DNA of 61,648 nucleotides from a virus. The notes under the pieces are model-generated. The model ran no database searches, had not been told where the DNA came from, and worked only from the letters and a program-made list of their open reading frames with translations. The DNA is taken from the IMG/VR virus record IMGVR_UViG_3300050821_004285, positions 1 through 61,648 of that record. One strand, written 5' to 3'. Of this stretch, positions 7,859-15,136 are shown piece after piece (positions within the stretch are counted from its first letter, which is position 1; each line of letters opens with the position of its first letter). A program made the translations under genes and the position numbers.

Positions 7859-8059
7859 TTACCGCAGCCCCGCTTCTGCGAGCGCCCCGAGGGACACGGC
7901 GTCGGAGGCGTGCAGCTTCAGGATGACGATGCCGTTCTCGGCTTCGACGTCGTGCACGTGGCTCGACGTCTTGTCGACGATGTGCCGCAGGTACTGCGCT
8001 GCGGCGGCCGCGTCCGCGAGCTTCTGGAGTGCGGTCCTGTTGGTGAGTCGGATCTTCAC
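7859..8059 (-). CDS. hypothetical protein (66 aa)
   Basis: Alanine-rich helical N-terminus then IVILKLHASDA. Starts MKIRLTNRT; its TAA-type stop abuts the HTH gene start. No family recognised. Confidence 0.6.
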   Translation of the reverse strand: MKIRLTNRTALQKLADAAAAAQYLRHIVDKTSSHVHDVEAENGIVILKLHASDAVSLGALAEAGLR

Positions 8060-8071
8060 GATGTGCCTTCC

Positions 8072-8287
8072 CTAGTTGTCTTCACGAACGACGATACCCA
8101 CCTGATACGAGTCGAAACCGTCGTCTATGCAGAGACTGACGGAGCCGTCGCGCAGCTGCTGCCACACATGGCCGGCCTCGACTTCGCCGCGTTCACGGCG
8201 GGACAGCTTCAAGGCTTCCCGCTTCGCCTTAGCCAGCTTGTGGTAGCTGCCCTCGGCGCGGACCCCACGGTTCTCGATGATGAACAT
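8072..8287 (-). CDS. hypothetical protein (71 aa)
   Basis: Basic helix (HKLAKAKREALKLSRRERGE) followed by beta-like VSLCIDDGFDSYQVGIVV. ATG overlaps the upstream stop. Function unknown. Confidence 0.6.
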   Translation of the reverse strand: MFIIENRGVRAEGSYHKLAKAKREALKLSRRERGEVEAGHVWQQLRDGSVSLCIDDGFDSYQVGIVVREDN

Positions 8288-8442
8288 CAGTCGTCCTTCT
8301 GGTGGTCACAAGGCTGGGTGGCAACGGCGCGGACATACGCGCCGGCCTGGCGGTATTCGACGAAGACGGCCTGGTATGGCGCCCTTCGGCCGCAGACCGG
8401 GCAGACGTGGATCCGGAAATTCATCTCCACCGTCAGCCTCAT
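8287..8442 (-). CDS. small zinc-ribbon protein (about 51 aa)
   Basis: RIHVCPVCGRRAPYQ and the terminal QPCDHQ give a CxxC...CxH zinc site. The track start lies inside the terminator hairpin just upstream, so a start at MRLTVEM (8442) or MNFRIH (8424) is more likely; neither has a good SD. As the first gene after a terminator it may need its own promoter. Confidence 0.5.
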   Translation of the reverse strand: MRLTVEMNFRIHVCPVCGRRAPYQAVFVEYRQAGAYVRAVATQPCDHQKDD

Positions 8443-8461
8443 AGGTCGAGTCAACAGCAAA

Positions 8462-8491
8462 CCGCCCCGGACTGTCAATAGTCCGGGGCGG
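8462..8491 (-). terminator. rho-independent terminator inside the early arm
   Basis: Perfect 12-bp stem CCGCCCCGGACT / AGTCCGGGGCGG with a six-base loop, followed on the minus strand by TTTGCTGTT. It lies 11 bases past the stop of the gene ending at 8502 and should split the leftward early arm into two transcripts. Confidence 0.8.
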
Positions 8492-8501
8492 CGAGGCTGG
8501 A

Positions 8502-8690
8502 TCAGTGGTGACGAACGTCAACCACCAGGCGGTCCAGGTCTAGGGAGGACACCGCGTCCACGATCGAAGACGCCGTGAACGTCTTCGTGCTCAGCAGGTT
8601 GGCCACCGTGCGGGCCTGGATCTCGAGCGTCGAGGCCGTGAGCTGCTGCACCTTCAGCTCCTCGACCTGCTCCGAATCTCCGTGACTCAT
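8502..8690 (-). CDS. hypothetical acidic protein (62 aa)
   Basis: Helical, acidic, no cysteine: SEQVEELKVQQLTAS then VANLLSTKTFTASSIVDAVSSL. Last gene before a strong terminator. Function unknown. Confidence 0.6.
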   Translation of the reverse strand: MSHGDSEQVEELKVQQLTASTLEIQARTVANLLSTKTFTASSIVDAVSSLDLDRLVVDVRHH

Positions 8691-8875
8691 TTCTTCTCAC
8701 CTCCGTTCTTGACCATCAGCCAAGCGCCGACACAGCTGGGCGCGACGAGGGCGAGCAGCAGGACGTCGATCAGGTAGCTGAGGGCGCCGTCGTGCTTCTG
8801 GATGTTCTGGATCGTGATGAGGATTACGACGACGAGAAGCAGGGTGCTGATGCCGGCGTTGACGTAGCGGCTCAT
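8687..8875 (-). CDS. two-helix membrane protein (62 aa)
   Basis: Two hydrophobic segments, ISTLLLVVVILITIQNI and YLIDVLLLALVAPSCVGAWL, connected by a short polar turn with KHDG, and a charged tail NGGEKK. ATG overlaps the upstream stop as TGATG. It resembles small phage membrane proteins of unknown role; the separate lysis cassette at 17.9-20.5 kb makes a holin role less likely. Confidence 0.65.
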   Translation of the reverse strand: MSRYVNAGISTLLLVVVILITIQNIQKHDGALSYLIDVLLLALVAPSCVGAWLMVKNGGEKK

Positions 8876-9564
8876 CAGAACGGGGGCTCCTCTCCGGTAC
8901 CCCACGACTGCTGCGCGGGCTGGGCCATCGGCTGCTGAACCGGGGGAGCCGATGGAGGCAGCTGAACGGTCGGCTGGGCGCGGACTAGTTCGGCCGCCTC
9001 GGGACTGCCCGGCGGGAAGTACTTGACGCCGTACACCTTGTTACGGGTGGCGTTCGGGTTCGGGTCCTTCGGGCCGCCGGACAGGTAGCGCACCATCAGG
9101 CGGCCGCCGACCTCGACCTTGTCGACCCCGGCCACCTTGCGGGCGTCCTTCAACGCGGCGAGCTTCTTGTACTCGAAGAAGATCGCCCGGATGCCGTCGT
9201 CGTCCTCGGAGGTGCGCAGGTTCGTCTGAATGTGGATCGGGTACGTCCAGGCCGGCGTGAGGGCTTCGCCGGCCGCGTTGCGGCTCGTCTCGACGAGCTT
9301 GTTGGCGTCCCAGTACAGCGGCTGCTTCGAGTAGAAGTCGATCTTCTGCTTGCCCTTGGGGATCTCCACGATCAGGCCGTCGGCCGTCGTGCCGATCGGG
9401 GCGTCGAAGCTGAACGACTTGACGCCGCCGCCGTCCAGCGTCTCGTTGATGTCCGGGGCCTCGGCGGCAGCAGGCGTCGCAGCCTGCTGCTGAGCCGGCG
9501 GCGGCGTCCCCCACTCCGGCTCCTGGCTCTGGGGCGGAGTACCCCAGTCGGTGGTGCTACTCAT
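8875..9564 (-). CDS. putative single-stranded DNA-binding / recombination accessory protein
   Basis: 229 residues: a Pro/Gln-rich N-terminus with two WGTPP motifs, a beta-rich core (GLIVEIPKGKQKIDFYSKQPLYW through VEVGGRLMVRYLSGG) and a Pro/Gln-rich tail ending WGTGEEPPF. An OB-like core with a disordered tail and an acidic, aromatic tip recalls SSB proteins, whose last residues dock replication partners. It lies near the Cas4-like nuclease and endonuclease VII. The assignment rests on architecture, not on a recognised signature. Confidence 0.45.
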   Translation of the reverse strand: MSSTTDWGTPPQSQEPEWGTPPPAQQQAATPAAAEAPDINETLDGGGVKSFSFDAPIGTTADGLIVEIPKGKQKIDFYSKQPLYWDANKLVETSRNAAGEALTPAWTYPIHIQTNLRTSEDDDGIRAIFFEYKKLAALKDARKVAGVDKVEVGGRLMVRYLSGGPKDPNPNATRNKVYGVKYFPPGSPEAAELVRAQPTVQLPPSAPPVQQPMAQPAQQSWGTGEEPPF

Positions 9565-9796
9565 TGCGGGTTCCTCTCGCGTCGTTCAGCTGAGCGACAT
9601 GCCGTTCCGCGATCAGCCGGGCATTGAGCCCCCTGGTCCAGTACGGCTTATCGGAGTCCTCGGAGTATTCGAGCCCGAGGACTTCCAGGTTCGTCGCGGG
9701 CGCCTTCGTGTCCGGGTTCATGATGCCCAGGGCGCCATCCCGCCTACAGTACAGCGAGAACCGCCCCTCGGCAACTCGCACCTTCACCATGTTCAC
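9557..9796 (-). CDS. hypothetical protein (79 aa)
   Basis: Begins MNMVKVRVAEGRFSLYC; no domain recognised. Overlaps the following gene by 8 bases and is started by ATG overlapping the previous stop. Confidence 0.6.
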   Translation of the reverse strand: MNMVKVRVAEGRFSLYCRRDGALGIMNPDTKAPATNLEVLGLEYSEDSDKPYWTRGLNARLIAERHVAQLNDARGTRNE

Positions 9797-10323
9797 GCCG
9801 GCTTCACCTCGACACGCTGCCAGTCGTCAGCGTTCGAATTGTGGGCCGACTTGTTTTCCGGCTTCTCCCAGGGCGGCAGCGAATAGTAGATCGCCGAGGC
9901 GCGCGGGCCGCGCCGCTTCAGCTGGTAGTGGCCCGGCTTGAACGACTTCTTGATCCGGACGACGATCTCGAACTCGGAGGCGATGTTCGAGTTGGCGAGC
10001 GCCGGACCCGCGCCCTCGATCTTCTCCATGTCCTCGAGCGGCACCACCAGCGTCAGCGTCCCCGGATCCATGGTGCTCGTCCGGTTCCACGTGTAGTTGA
10101 CTGGCAGGTGCGGACTGCCCTTGAACTTCATGACGGTCTCGCCGGGACGCGGCAGGTCCCTCGGGTCTGTGGTCGGTTGGGTCATGATGTGCTCCTCTTG
10201 AATCTCGATCTGATAGCCGGCTCGAATCAGGTTCTGCACTGCGGGGACATTGGCGTCCGCAATGGTCATGCAGCTACTCCAGTGAATGGAGTGCGACGAC
10301 TTCGCGCGGAAGGTGACGCTCAC
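9793..10323 (-). CDS. hypothetical protein (176 aa)
   Basis: Start taken as the GTG overlapping the previous TGA (GTGA). A second in-frame start, MTQPTTDP, lies 47 codons downstream and could be the true one. The C-terminal part is beta-rich (PGTLTLVVPLEDM, ASEFEIVVRIKKSFKPGHYQL). No family recognised. Confidence 0.6.
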   Translation of the reverse strand: MSVTFRAKSSHSIHWSSCMTIADANVPAVQNLIRAGYQIEIQEEHIMTQPTTDPRDLPRPGETVMKFKGSPHLPVNYTWNRTSTMDPGTLTLVVPLEDMEKIEGAGPALANSNIASEFEIVVRIKKSFKPGHYQLKRRGPRASAIYYSLPPWEKPENKSAHNSNADDWQRVEVKPA

Positions 10324-10598
10324 CCCAGCCTCCATTTGCTCCAGGTGACGCGGACGCCCATCATGCATTCGATGCCGCGACCCAGCCGGTCGTTCATGAA
10401 CGCGACCGCCTCATCATGCCCCTTCTCGGTGTAAGGGAACTGAGCCACTGGCTCCCAGTACTCCTGTTGGACTGGATGCTGCGGAAGCCCTGCCGACGGC
10501 CATACGGTGTCGTAGCCGTCGAGCACCGATACGATCCACTCGTTCTTCTGGCCGGTCCAGACGCGGCGCCAGAAGCCGACCTTCTTCGGAATGATCAC
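10320..10598 (-). CDS. hypothetical protein (92 aa)
   Basis: Tryptophan-rich and basic at the N-terminus (GFWRRVWTGQKNEW), then KGHDEAVAFMNDRLGRGIECMMGVRV. No known family. Both junctions are four-base overlaps. Confidence 0.6.
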   Translation of the reverse strand: MIIPKKVGFWRRVWTGQKNEWIVSVLDGYDTVWPSAGLPQHPVQQEYWEPVAQFPYTEKGHDEAVAFMNDRLGRGIECMMGVRVTWSKWRLG

Positions 10599-10888
10599 AG
10601 GTCATCACCCCTTCGAGAGTAATGGTAGTCGCAGCACATTTCCTCAGAGCAGCCGTCGTTCTCGTAAATCCCCTCAGCAACGAACGGGTCGAGGCGCTTC
10701 TCCATGAAGCCGTGGCAGTCGCCGCCGTACTCCGACCACCAGCATTCAGTGTAGTCCGGCTGCGTGGCGTCGATCTCGGCTTGGTGCTTCTCGCACGCCT
10801 CCCACTCCACGTATACGTCCGTGCTCTCGACGAATCCGGGCGTGCACGGCTCATCTCGCGACCCGTAGTAGCACAGTTCACGCGGCAC
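10595..10888 (-). CDS. cysteine-rich protein (97 aa)
   Basis: Start taken as GTG 10888, inside the last codons of the Cas4-like gene; the longer frame is arginine-rich shadow. Nine cysteines (ELCYYGSRDEPC, EACEKH, CWWSEYGGDCHG, DGCSEEMCCDYH) and very acidic. Metal binding is likely; function unknown. Confidence 0.6.
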   Translation of the reverse strand: MPRELCYYGSRDEPCTPGFVESTDVYVEWEACEKHQAEIDATQPDYTECWWSEYGGDCHGFMEKRLDPFVAEGIYENDGCSEEMCCDYHYSRRGDDL

Positions 10889-12200
10889 CGCTGCACCCCT
10901 TCGCTTCCTTCGTGTCGTTCGCCAGGTAGAACGGGCAGTACGGGCACAGGTAGCTGGGTGTTTTCGGCGCCTTCTTCCAAGGCTCCGGATTGCCGCCAAG
11001 CCTGTACTCGTCGAGCCGGCGCTTGATCGCCTCAGCCTTCCGGATCTTCGCGATGGCGCGCTCCTCGTCATACGGCGCCACCCACACGAACTTCTTCGAC
11101 AAGTCGCCGCGCTCACGAGGCAACGCTATCACGGCTACGCGCTCCACGTTCTCACCCGCCAGGCGCTGGCCATAGCCGTACAGGTGGCCTTGGTCCTGGT
11201 AGTCCTCCGGACAGCCGTCCAGGAACATCTTGCCCAGCGCCGATTCGCCGGGGAACTTCCAGTCGATCACAACTCCGCGCAGCCGGTCGAACCCGACGGC
11301 GGTGGGAGTCCGGTCGAAGGCGTCCGAATGCCCGTGCGGCATCACCTCCGAGCCGAACTCGAGGGCTGCCTCGACCAGGAAGCGCTCCACTTGCAGCTTC
11401 TCGTTCTTCCAGCGCAGCATCTCCTCCAGACCCAGATGCCCTTGCGTGCCGAACCAGGCCGCGTAAGAGTCCTTCTCCAGGTTGATCTCAGGACGCTGCG
11501 ACAGTTTCATCGCGACCTTCCGCATGCACGCCGAGCCGATCTCGCTCGGGCCGATCGTCGCCTGCAGGCTGCGCGGCCTGGCATGCTGGTATTCGAAGAA
11601 TAGGTCGTCGAACCAGTCGGACAGCGCTAGGGCCTCACCCTCCAGCGGCACTCGCTTCCTCGGCTTCGCCCTCGGCTTCGGGGCCTCGTTCATCGCGTCG
11701 TCGAGGCTCGGCGGGGCGATGTCCACAGGGGCAGTCGAGCTGGGCGATACGGACGGCTGCTCGGAGGGTGAGCGGTGGCTCACGTAGATCGTGTTCGCAG
11801 GACTCGAGGATTCGGGCGGCTGCGGAGTCGGGCCCGGCGTCGTGGCCGTTTCGGTAGGCGAGCTCGGCGGCGGCGTGGCACTCTGGGCATCCCCAGTAGG
11901 CCTGACGCCGCTTGGCTGCTCGGCAGGCGGGACAGCCGTGCGCTGCTGCTCCACAGTCATCCTGCTTCCCTCGCATATGGCGTCTCCGATCGGGTTGTTG
12001 TGCCGTGCGAACGTGCGTTCCGCCGTGAGGACCCGGATGTTCCCGCAGAAGGCGCAGCGCCCTTTCGGGAAGGCGCCGGTTTCGGGGCATTCCGGGCCGT
12101 CGATCATCTGCGCCGAAGGCTGCCTGTGCTTGCGCAACTTGCCGGTCGGCGTCACCTTAACGGTGACGCCGCACTCGACGCATTCGACGGTGTCCGTCAC
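10878..12200 (-). CDS. Cas4/RecB-like PD-(D/E)XK exonuclease with Fe-S cysteines and N-terminal zinc fingers
   Basis: 440 residues from GTG 12200 (GTGA overlap). Residues 1-80 hold two zinc-type pairs (CVECG, CAFCG). A Pro/Ser/Thr-rich linker of about 70 residues follows. The C-terminal 270 residues are the nuclease: SEIGSACMRK supplies the first Fe-S cysteine, GHSDAFD and VVIDWKFPGE are the PD-(D/E)XK acidic and lysine motifs, QDQGHLYGY is the RecB Q-x-x-x-Y motif, and CPYC...KGC gives the last three Fe-S cysteines. Cas4/AddB relatives resect duplex ends for recombination. It probably works with the putative SSB-like protein and endonuclease VII nearby. Confidence 0.82.
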   Translation of the reverse strand: MTDTVECVECGVTVKVTPTGKLRKHRQPSAQMIDGPECPETGAFPKGRCAFCGNIRVLTAERTFARHNNPIGDAICEGSRMTVEQQRTAVPPAEQPSGVRPTGDAQSATPPPSSPTETATTPGPTPQPPESSSPANTIYVSHRSPSEQPSVSPSSTAPVDIAPPSLDDAMNEAPKPRAKPRKRVPLEGEALALSDWFDDLFFEYQHARPRSLQATIGPSEIGSACMRKVAMKLSQRPEINLEKDSYAAWFGTQGHLGLEEMLRWKNEKLQVERFLVEAALEFGSEVMPHGHSDAFDRTPTAVGFDRLRGVVIDWKFPGESALGKMFLDGCPEDYQDQGHLYGYGQRLAGENVERVAVIALPRERGDLSKKFVWVAPYDEERAIAKIRKAEAIKRRLDEYRLGGNPEPWKKAPKTPSYLCPYCPFYLANDTKEAKGCSGAA

Positions 12201-12553
12201 GGCACGTAGACGACGGTGGCGGGCATGTAGCCTCGCAGCTGATTGCTGTCCGACTTGCCGGCCATGAACCACTTGTCGCCGTGCTTCTGCCAGCTGTCTC
12301 CGTCCTTGTCGACTACTACGGTTCGGCTCTTCAGGACGTTCAGGCCGGCGAGGCTTTCGATGACGTCGCCCACCTTCACGGGCTCGGGCAGCAACTCCAC
12401 CTGAACGGTGGCGGGGATCCAGATCTCGTAGTCGCCCATGCCGGTCACGCCGGTCAGCCTCTTGATCTTCTCGGCGGCATGGCTGTAACTGCCGTCGGCG
12501 AGCACCCACTCCTCGTCGGACTCGACCTCGAACGACTCTACACGGTAACGCAT
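12197..12553 (-). CDS. hypothetical beta-rich protein (118 aa)
   Basis: MRYRVESFEVE start. The sequence alternates short strands and turns (WVLADGSYSHAAEKIK, VQVELLPEPVKVGDVIESL, RTVVVDKDGDSWQKHGDKWF). No family recognised. Its four-base overlap couples it to the Cas4-like nuclease. Confidence 0.6.
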   Translation of the reverse strand: MRYRVESFEVESDEEWVLADGSYSHAAEKIKRLTGVTGMGDYEIWIPATVQVELLPEPVKVGDVIESLAGLNVLKSRTVVVDKDGDSWQKHGDKWFMAGKSDSNQLRGYMPATVVYVP

Positions 12554-12554
12554 A

Positions 12555-13028
12555 TCAGCCCTCTTTCTTGATGATGTACGACGGGTGCAGCAGGTTGGCA
12601 GGCGGATTCTCCAGGTAGCCCATGGCCCGCAAGAAGAACTCCGGGTCGTCCCGGCCGTGGCCGAGCATCGAGTTGCAGGGACGGCACAGCAGCCCGCGCA
12701 CCTCGTCGGTGGCGTGGTCGTGGTCGACGGACAGCCGCCTGGTCGCCCCGGTGGCACGCTGGCAGATCCAGCACCGACCGCCTTGGATGCGCTTCAGCTC
12801 GTCGTAGCCGCCCGGCATGAGCCCGTACACGGACTTGTCGCGCCGCTCGGCGGACTTCGCCTTGTCAGCCCTCTTCTTCGCCCGGTGATGCGTCGTGCAA
12901 CGCGGGCCGGGGTGGGGGGCCGCTCGCCACCTGAGTCCGCCGAGCAGGTCGCGGGTCAAGCCGGCTTCCCCGGTCGCGGAGGCCCAGCAGTCCTTGCATA
13001 CGGCGCTGGGCCGCGTCAGCCGTTCCAC
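12555..13028 (-). CDS. recombination endonuclease VII
   Basis: 157 residues. The signature is complete: CWICQRATG, LSVDHDHATDEVRGLLCRPCN and a C-terminal helix-rich FFLRAMGYLENPPA. Zinc is held by the two CxxC pairs and DHDH lies in the catalytic beta-beta-alpha-metal core, as in T4 endonuclease VII, which resolves Holliday junctions and branched DNA before packaging. GTG start lies inside the end of the GH16 gene (13-base overlap), an unusual coupling of a secreted enzyme and a junction resolvase. Confidence 0.9.
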   Translation of the reverse strand: MERLTRPSAVCKDCWASATGEAGLTRDLLGGLRWRAAPHPGPRCTTHHRAKKRADKAKSAERRDKSVYGLMPGGYDELKRIQGGRCWICQRATGATRRLSVDHDHATDEVRGLLCRPCNSMLGHGRDDPEFFLRAMGYLENPPANLLHPSYIIKKEG

Positions 13029-14305
13029 TGGTCCACCTCTACGCTGGAGACGTAGACGTGCGTCGGGGTGTTGCTGTTCTTCCCGGACGGCTCCATCTGC
13101 AGCTGCAGGCGCTCAGGCTGCGACCAGGTGCGGTGAGTCGAGGTTCCGATGGACACGCCGTCCACGTAGTAGGTGGTGCCGGTCGGCGTCCAGGAGGCGC
13201 TGTACGTGTGCCAGTTCAGGACGTCGTTCGGGGTGCCGAAGTCGTCTTGGGAGCCGGAGCCGCCGTAATGCGCGTAGGCGTCCACCGAGGCACCCTGGTC
13301 GGTGCCGAACTCGGGGAAGTCCGATTCGGCCGACTGCCAGTCCGAGTCGTTCTTCGGCCACAGTAGCGGCACCACATGGTAGTCGGGGCTGTAGTTGGAC
13401 AGCTTCAGCCGGATCGAGTAGCGGCCGTACGCGAAGTAGCCTGGCGTCGCACCAGACGGGTTGACGAGCGGATGCAGGTTAGCCCCGGACGGCAGACCGT
13501 TCACGTTGTGCAGGTAGAAGTCCAAGCCGTTCGAGTCGACGGAGGCGACCTGCGCCGGCTGGTAGCCGGGCTGCCCGTTCGTGTAGGTGCTCGACCAGCC
13601 GTCTGGGTATGAGGTCCAGCCGCCGCCATGGTCACCCGTGTAAACGACGGTGCCGCCGTCCTGAGTGCCGAACGTCCCTACCGGCGCGACCTTCGTGAAC
13701 GAGTCGTAGAAGACGTCCGTGAAGCCCGCAGGGGCAGCGGGAAGCCCTGTCGCGGTGCCGGTGGCAGTCGGGCTAGGCGATGTGGTTGTCGGGGCCGGAG
13801 ACGACGTCGTGGGCACCGGCGTGGTGCTGCTCGGCGCCGGGGCCGCGCCGCTGCCGTAGTAGCCCTCCAGGTCGACGATCACCTGCGTCGAACCGGTTCC
13901 GTTGTAGAACACCCGGACCTTGCCGTCCGCGCCCACCGCGACAGTGTCCTGATTCGCGACCGTCTGGCCCTGCGAGAAGTTGATGTTCGAAGTGGACGTC
14001 TGGGCGACGCCGTCCGGATCCACTGCGACATTGCCGCCGCCAGTCGAACCCGTCACAGTCAGGTTCACCGTGACGGCGGCCGCGCCGGACGGAACCCCCG
14101 CAGGCGTGAACGTCAGGGAAGCCCCCGCCTTCAGCGAGCCCTGCGCTACCCCGGTGCCGTTCCTGGTGTCCACGATGCGGGTCGGCACGACCGGCGTGTA
14201 CGTGGCACCGCCCTGCGGGGTGAACGACGAAGCAGCCATGGCCGCACCGCCGCCACCGACAATGGCGGCAGCGGCGATAGCGGCGATCGTCTTGCGAGGC
14301 GTCAC
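13016..14305 (-). CDS. secreted GH16-family glycoside hydrolase with PxRxxDTR domain
   Basis: 429 residues from GTG 14305 (GTGA overlap). A Sec-type signal peptide (basic VTPRK, then IAAIAAAAIVGGGGAAMAAS) leads to a domain with VVPTRIVDTRNGTG, seen in many secreted actinobacterial wall proteins and ending VIVDLEGYYG. A 30-residue Pro/Ser/Thr linker follows. The last 230 residues are a GH16 jelly roll: the catalytic ExDxxE is SAESDFPEFG with Glu327, Asp329 and Glu332, flanked by WTSYPDGW and RLQLQMEPSG. GH16 enzymes cut beta-1,3/1,4-glucans, agars or related polymers. Secretion from the infected cell implies action outside, on capsule, biofilm or neighbouring mycelium. Confidence 0.85.
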   Translation of the reverse strand: MTPRKTIAAIAAAAIVGGGGAAMAASSFTPQGGATYTPVVPTRIVDTRNGTGVAQGSLKAGASLTFTPAGVPSGAAAVTVNLTVTGSTGGGNVAVDPDGVAQTSTSNINFSQGQTVANQDTVAVGADGKVRVFYNGTGSTQVIVDLEGYYGSGAAPAPSSTTPVPTTSSPAPTTTSPSPTATGTATGLPAAPAGFTDVFYDSFTKVAPVGTFGTQDGGTVVYTGDHGGGWTSYPDGWSSTYTNGQPGYQPAQVASVDSNGLDFYLHNVNGLPSGANLHPLVNPSGATPGYFAYGRYSIRLKLSNYSPDYHVVPLLWPKNDSDWQSAESDFPEFGTDQGASVDAYAHYGGSGSQDDFGTPNDVLNWHTYSASWTPTGTTYYVDGVSIGTSTHRTWSQPERLQLQMEPSGKNSNTPTHVYVSSVEVDQWNG

Positions 14306-14691
14306 TCGGAGGCTCCGCTCACGAAGCGGCGCAGCGGCCACACGGCCTGACCCCACGGCATGCCGGCGTCCTGGTTGCCCTGGGCGCTCCCGAGGGCGTA
14401 ACGGAGAAGCATCCGGTCAGCAGGGGTACCGGTCTCGACGAAGCCGACCAGCGGAGCCACATTGATGATGCCGCCAGTGGTCTCGCGGGCCAGGCCGGTC
14501 GCGCCCAGGGCGATCATCGCCTGACCGAACAGGCAGGAGCCGGTGCCGTCCGGGTTCGCGTAGGCGCAGCGCGGTCCCCTGGTGGTCAAAGGGGGCGGCG
14601 GCACGTAGATGAAGTCCGGCGAGGCGTCGGCGATCTCCACCGCCTTGCGCGCCAGGTCCGTGAAGGTCAAGGTGTCGGTCGTGGTGTTCAT
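14302..14691 (-). CDS. hypothetical protein (129 aa)
   Basis: MNTTTDTLTF start is preferred because GGAG lies 5-8 bases upstream; three earlier in-frame ATG codons exist. Two cysteines (PRCAYANPDGTGSCLFGQAMIALG) resemble the GSCLxGxA turn of a small actinobacterial protein family of unknown function. Last residues overlap the secreted hydrolase start. Confidence 0.6.
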   Translation of the reverse strand: MNTTTDTLTFTDLARKAVEIADASPDFIYVPPPPLTTRGPRCAYANPDGTGSCLFGQAMIALGATGLARETTGGIINVAPLVGFVETGTPADRMLLRYALGSAQGNQDAGMPWGQAVWPLRRFVSGASE

Positions 14692-14745
14692 GTTCTCCAT
14701 CTCCATCGAGCCGTTTCGGGACCGAGCATACACTATCGGCTGAAC

Positions 14746-15135
14746 TTATCGGCTGAACCAGGGCTTCACGGGGACGCCGTGCCGGCCGCCCTTGAAGAAG
14801 GCCACCTGCAGCCCGGAGTCTCCGACTTCGACACGGCTGTCGGGGATGCGGTAGCGCATCAGCTGGAACCCTGCGGCACGCAGCTCCTCGTGGAAGCCTT
14901 CGAACCAGCGCATGATCAGCTTCAAGCTGGAGGAGCCGGACGACCAGGCTGCGCGGTTCCCGGCCCTGATTCCGTCGGTGATCCAGGTGGGGTGCTGCGA
15001 ATCTCCGTTGTGCGCGTCGACAAGATTCTTCCAGCCGGGCCAGGGCTCTCGGTTCGCCCAGTAGTCGTCGCTCGTAGCGCCGCGATACGGGCCGACGCCG
15101 TTCTCCAGCTCGTACCGGTAGATCGTCATCAGCAT
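14746..15135 (-). CDS. hypothetical protein (129 aa)
   Basis: Starts MLMTIYRYEL immediately after the FAD protein. Aromatic-rich (DDYWANREPWPGWKNLV), with a helical centre LKLIMRWFEGFHEELRAAGF and a C-terminal VEVGDSGLQVAFFKGGRHG. No family recognised. Adjacent to an oxidoreductase, it could be a partner or substrate-binding protein, but that is only position. Confidence 0.6.
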   Translation of the reverse strand: MLMTIYRYELENGVGPYRGATSDDYWANREPWPGWKNLVDAHNGDSQHPTWITDGIRAGNRAAWSSGSSSLKLIMRWFEGFHEELRAAGFQLMRYRIPDSRVEVGDSGLQVAFFKGGRHGVPVKPWFSR

Positions 15136-15136
15136 G

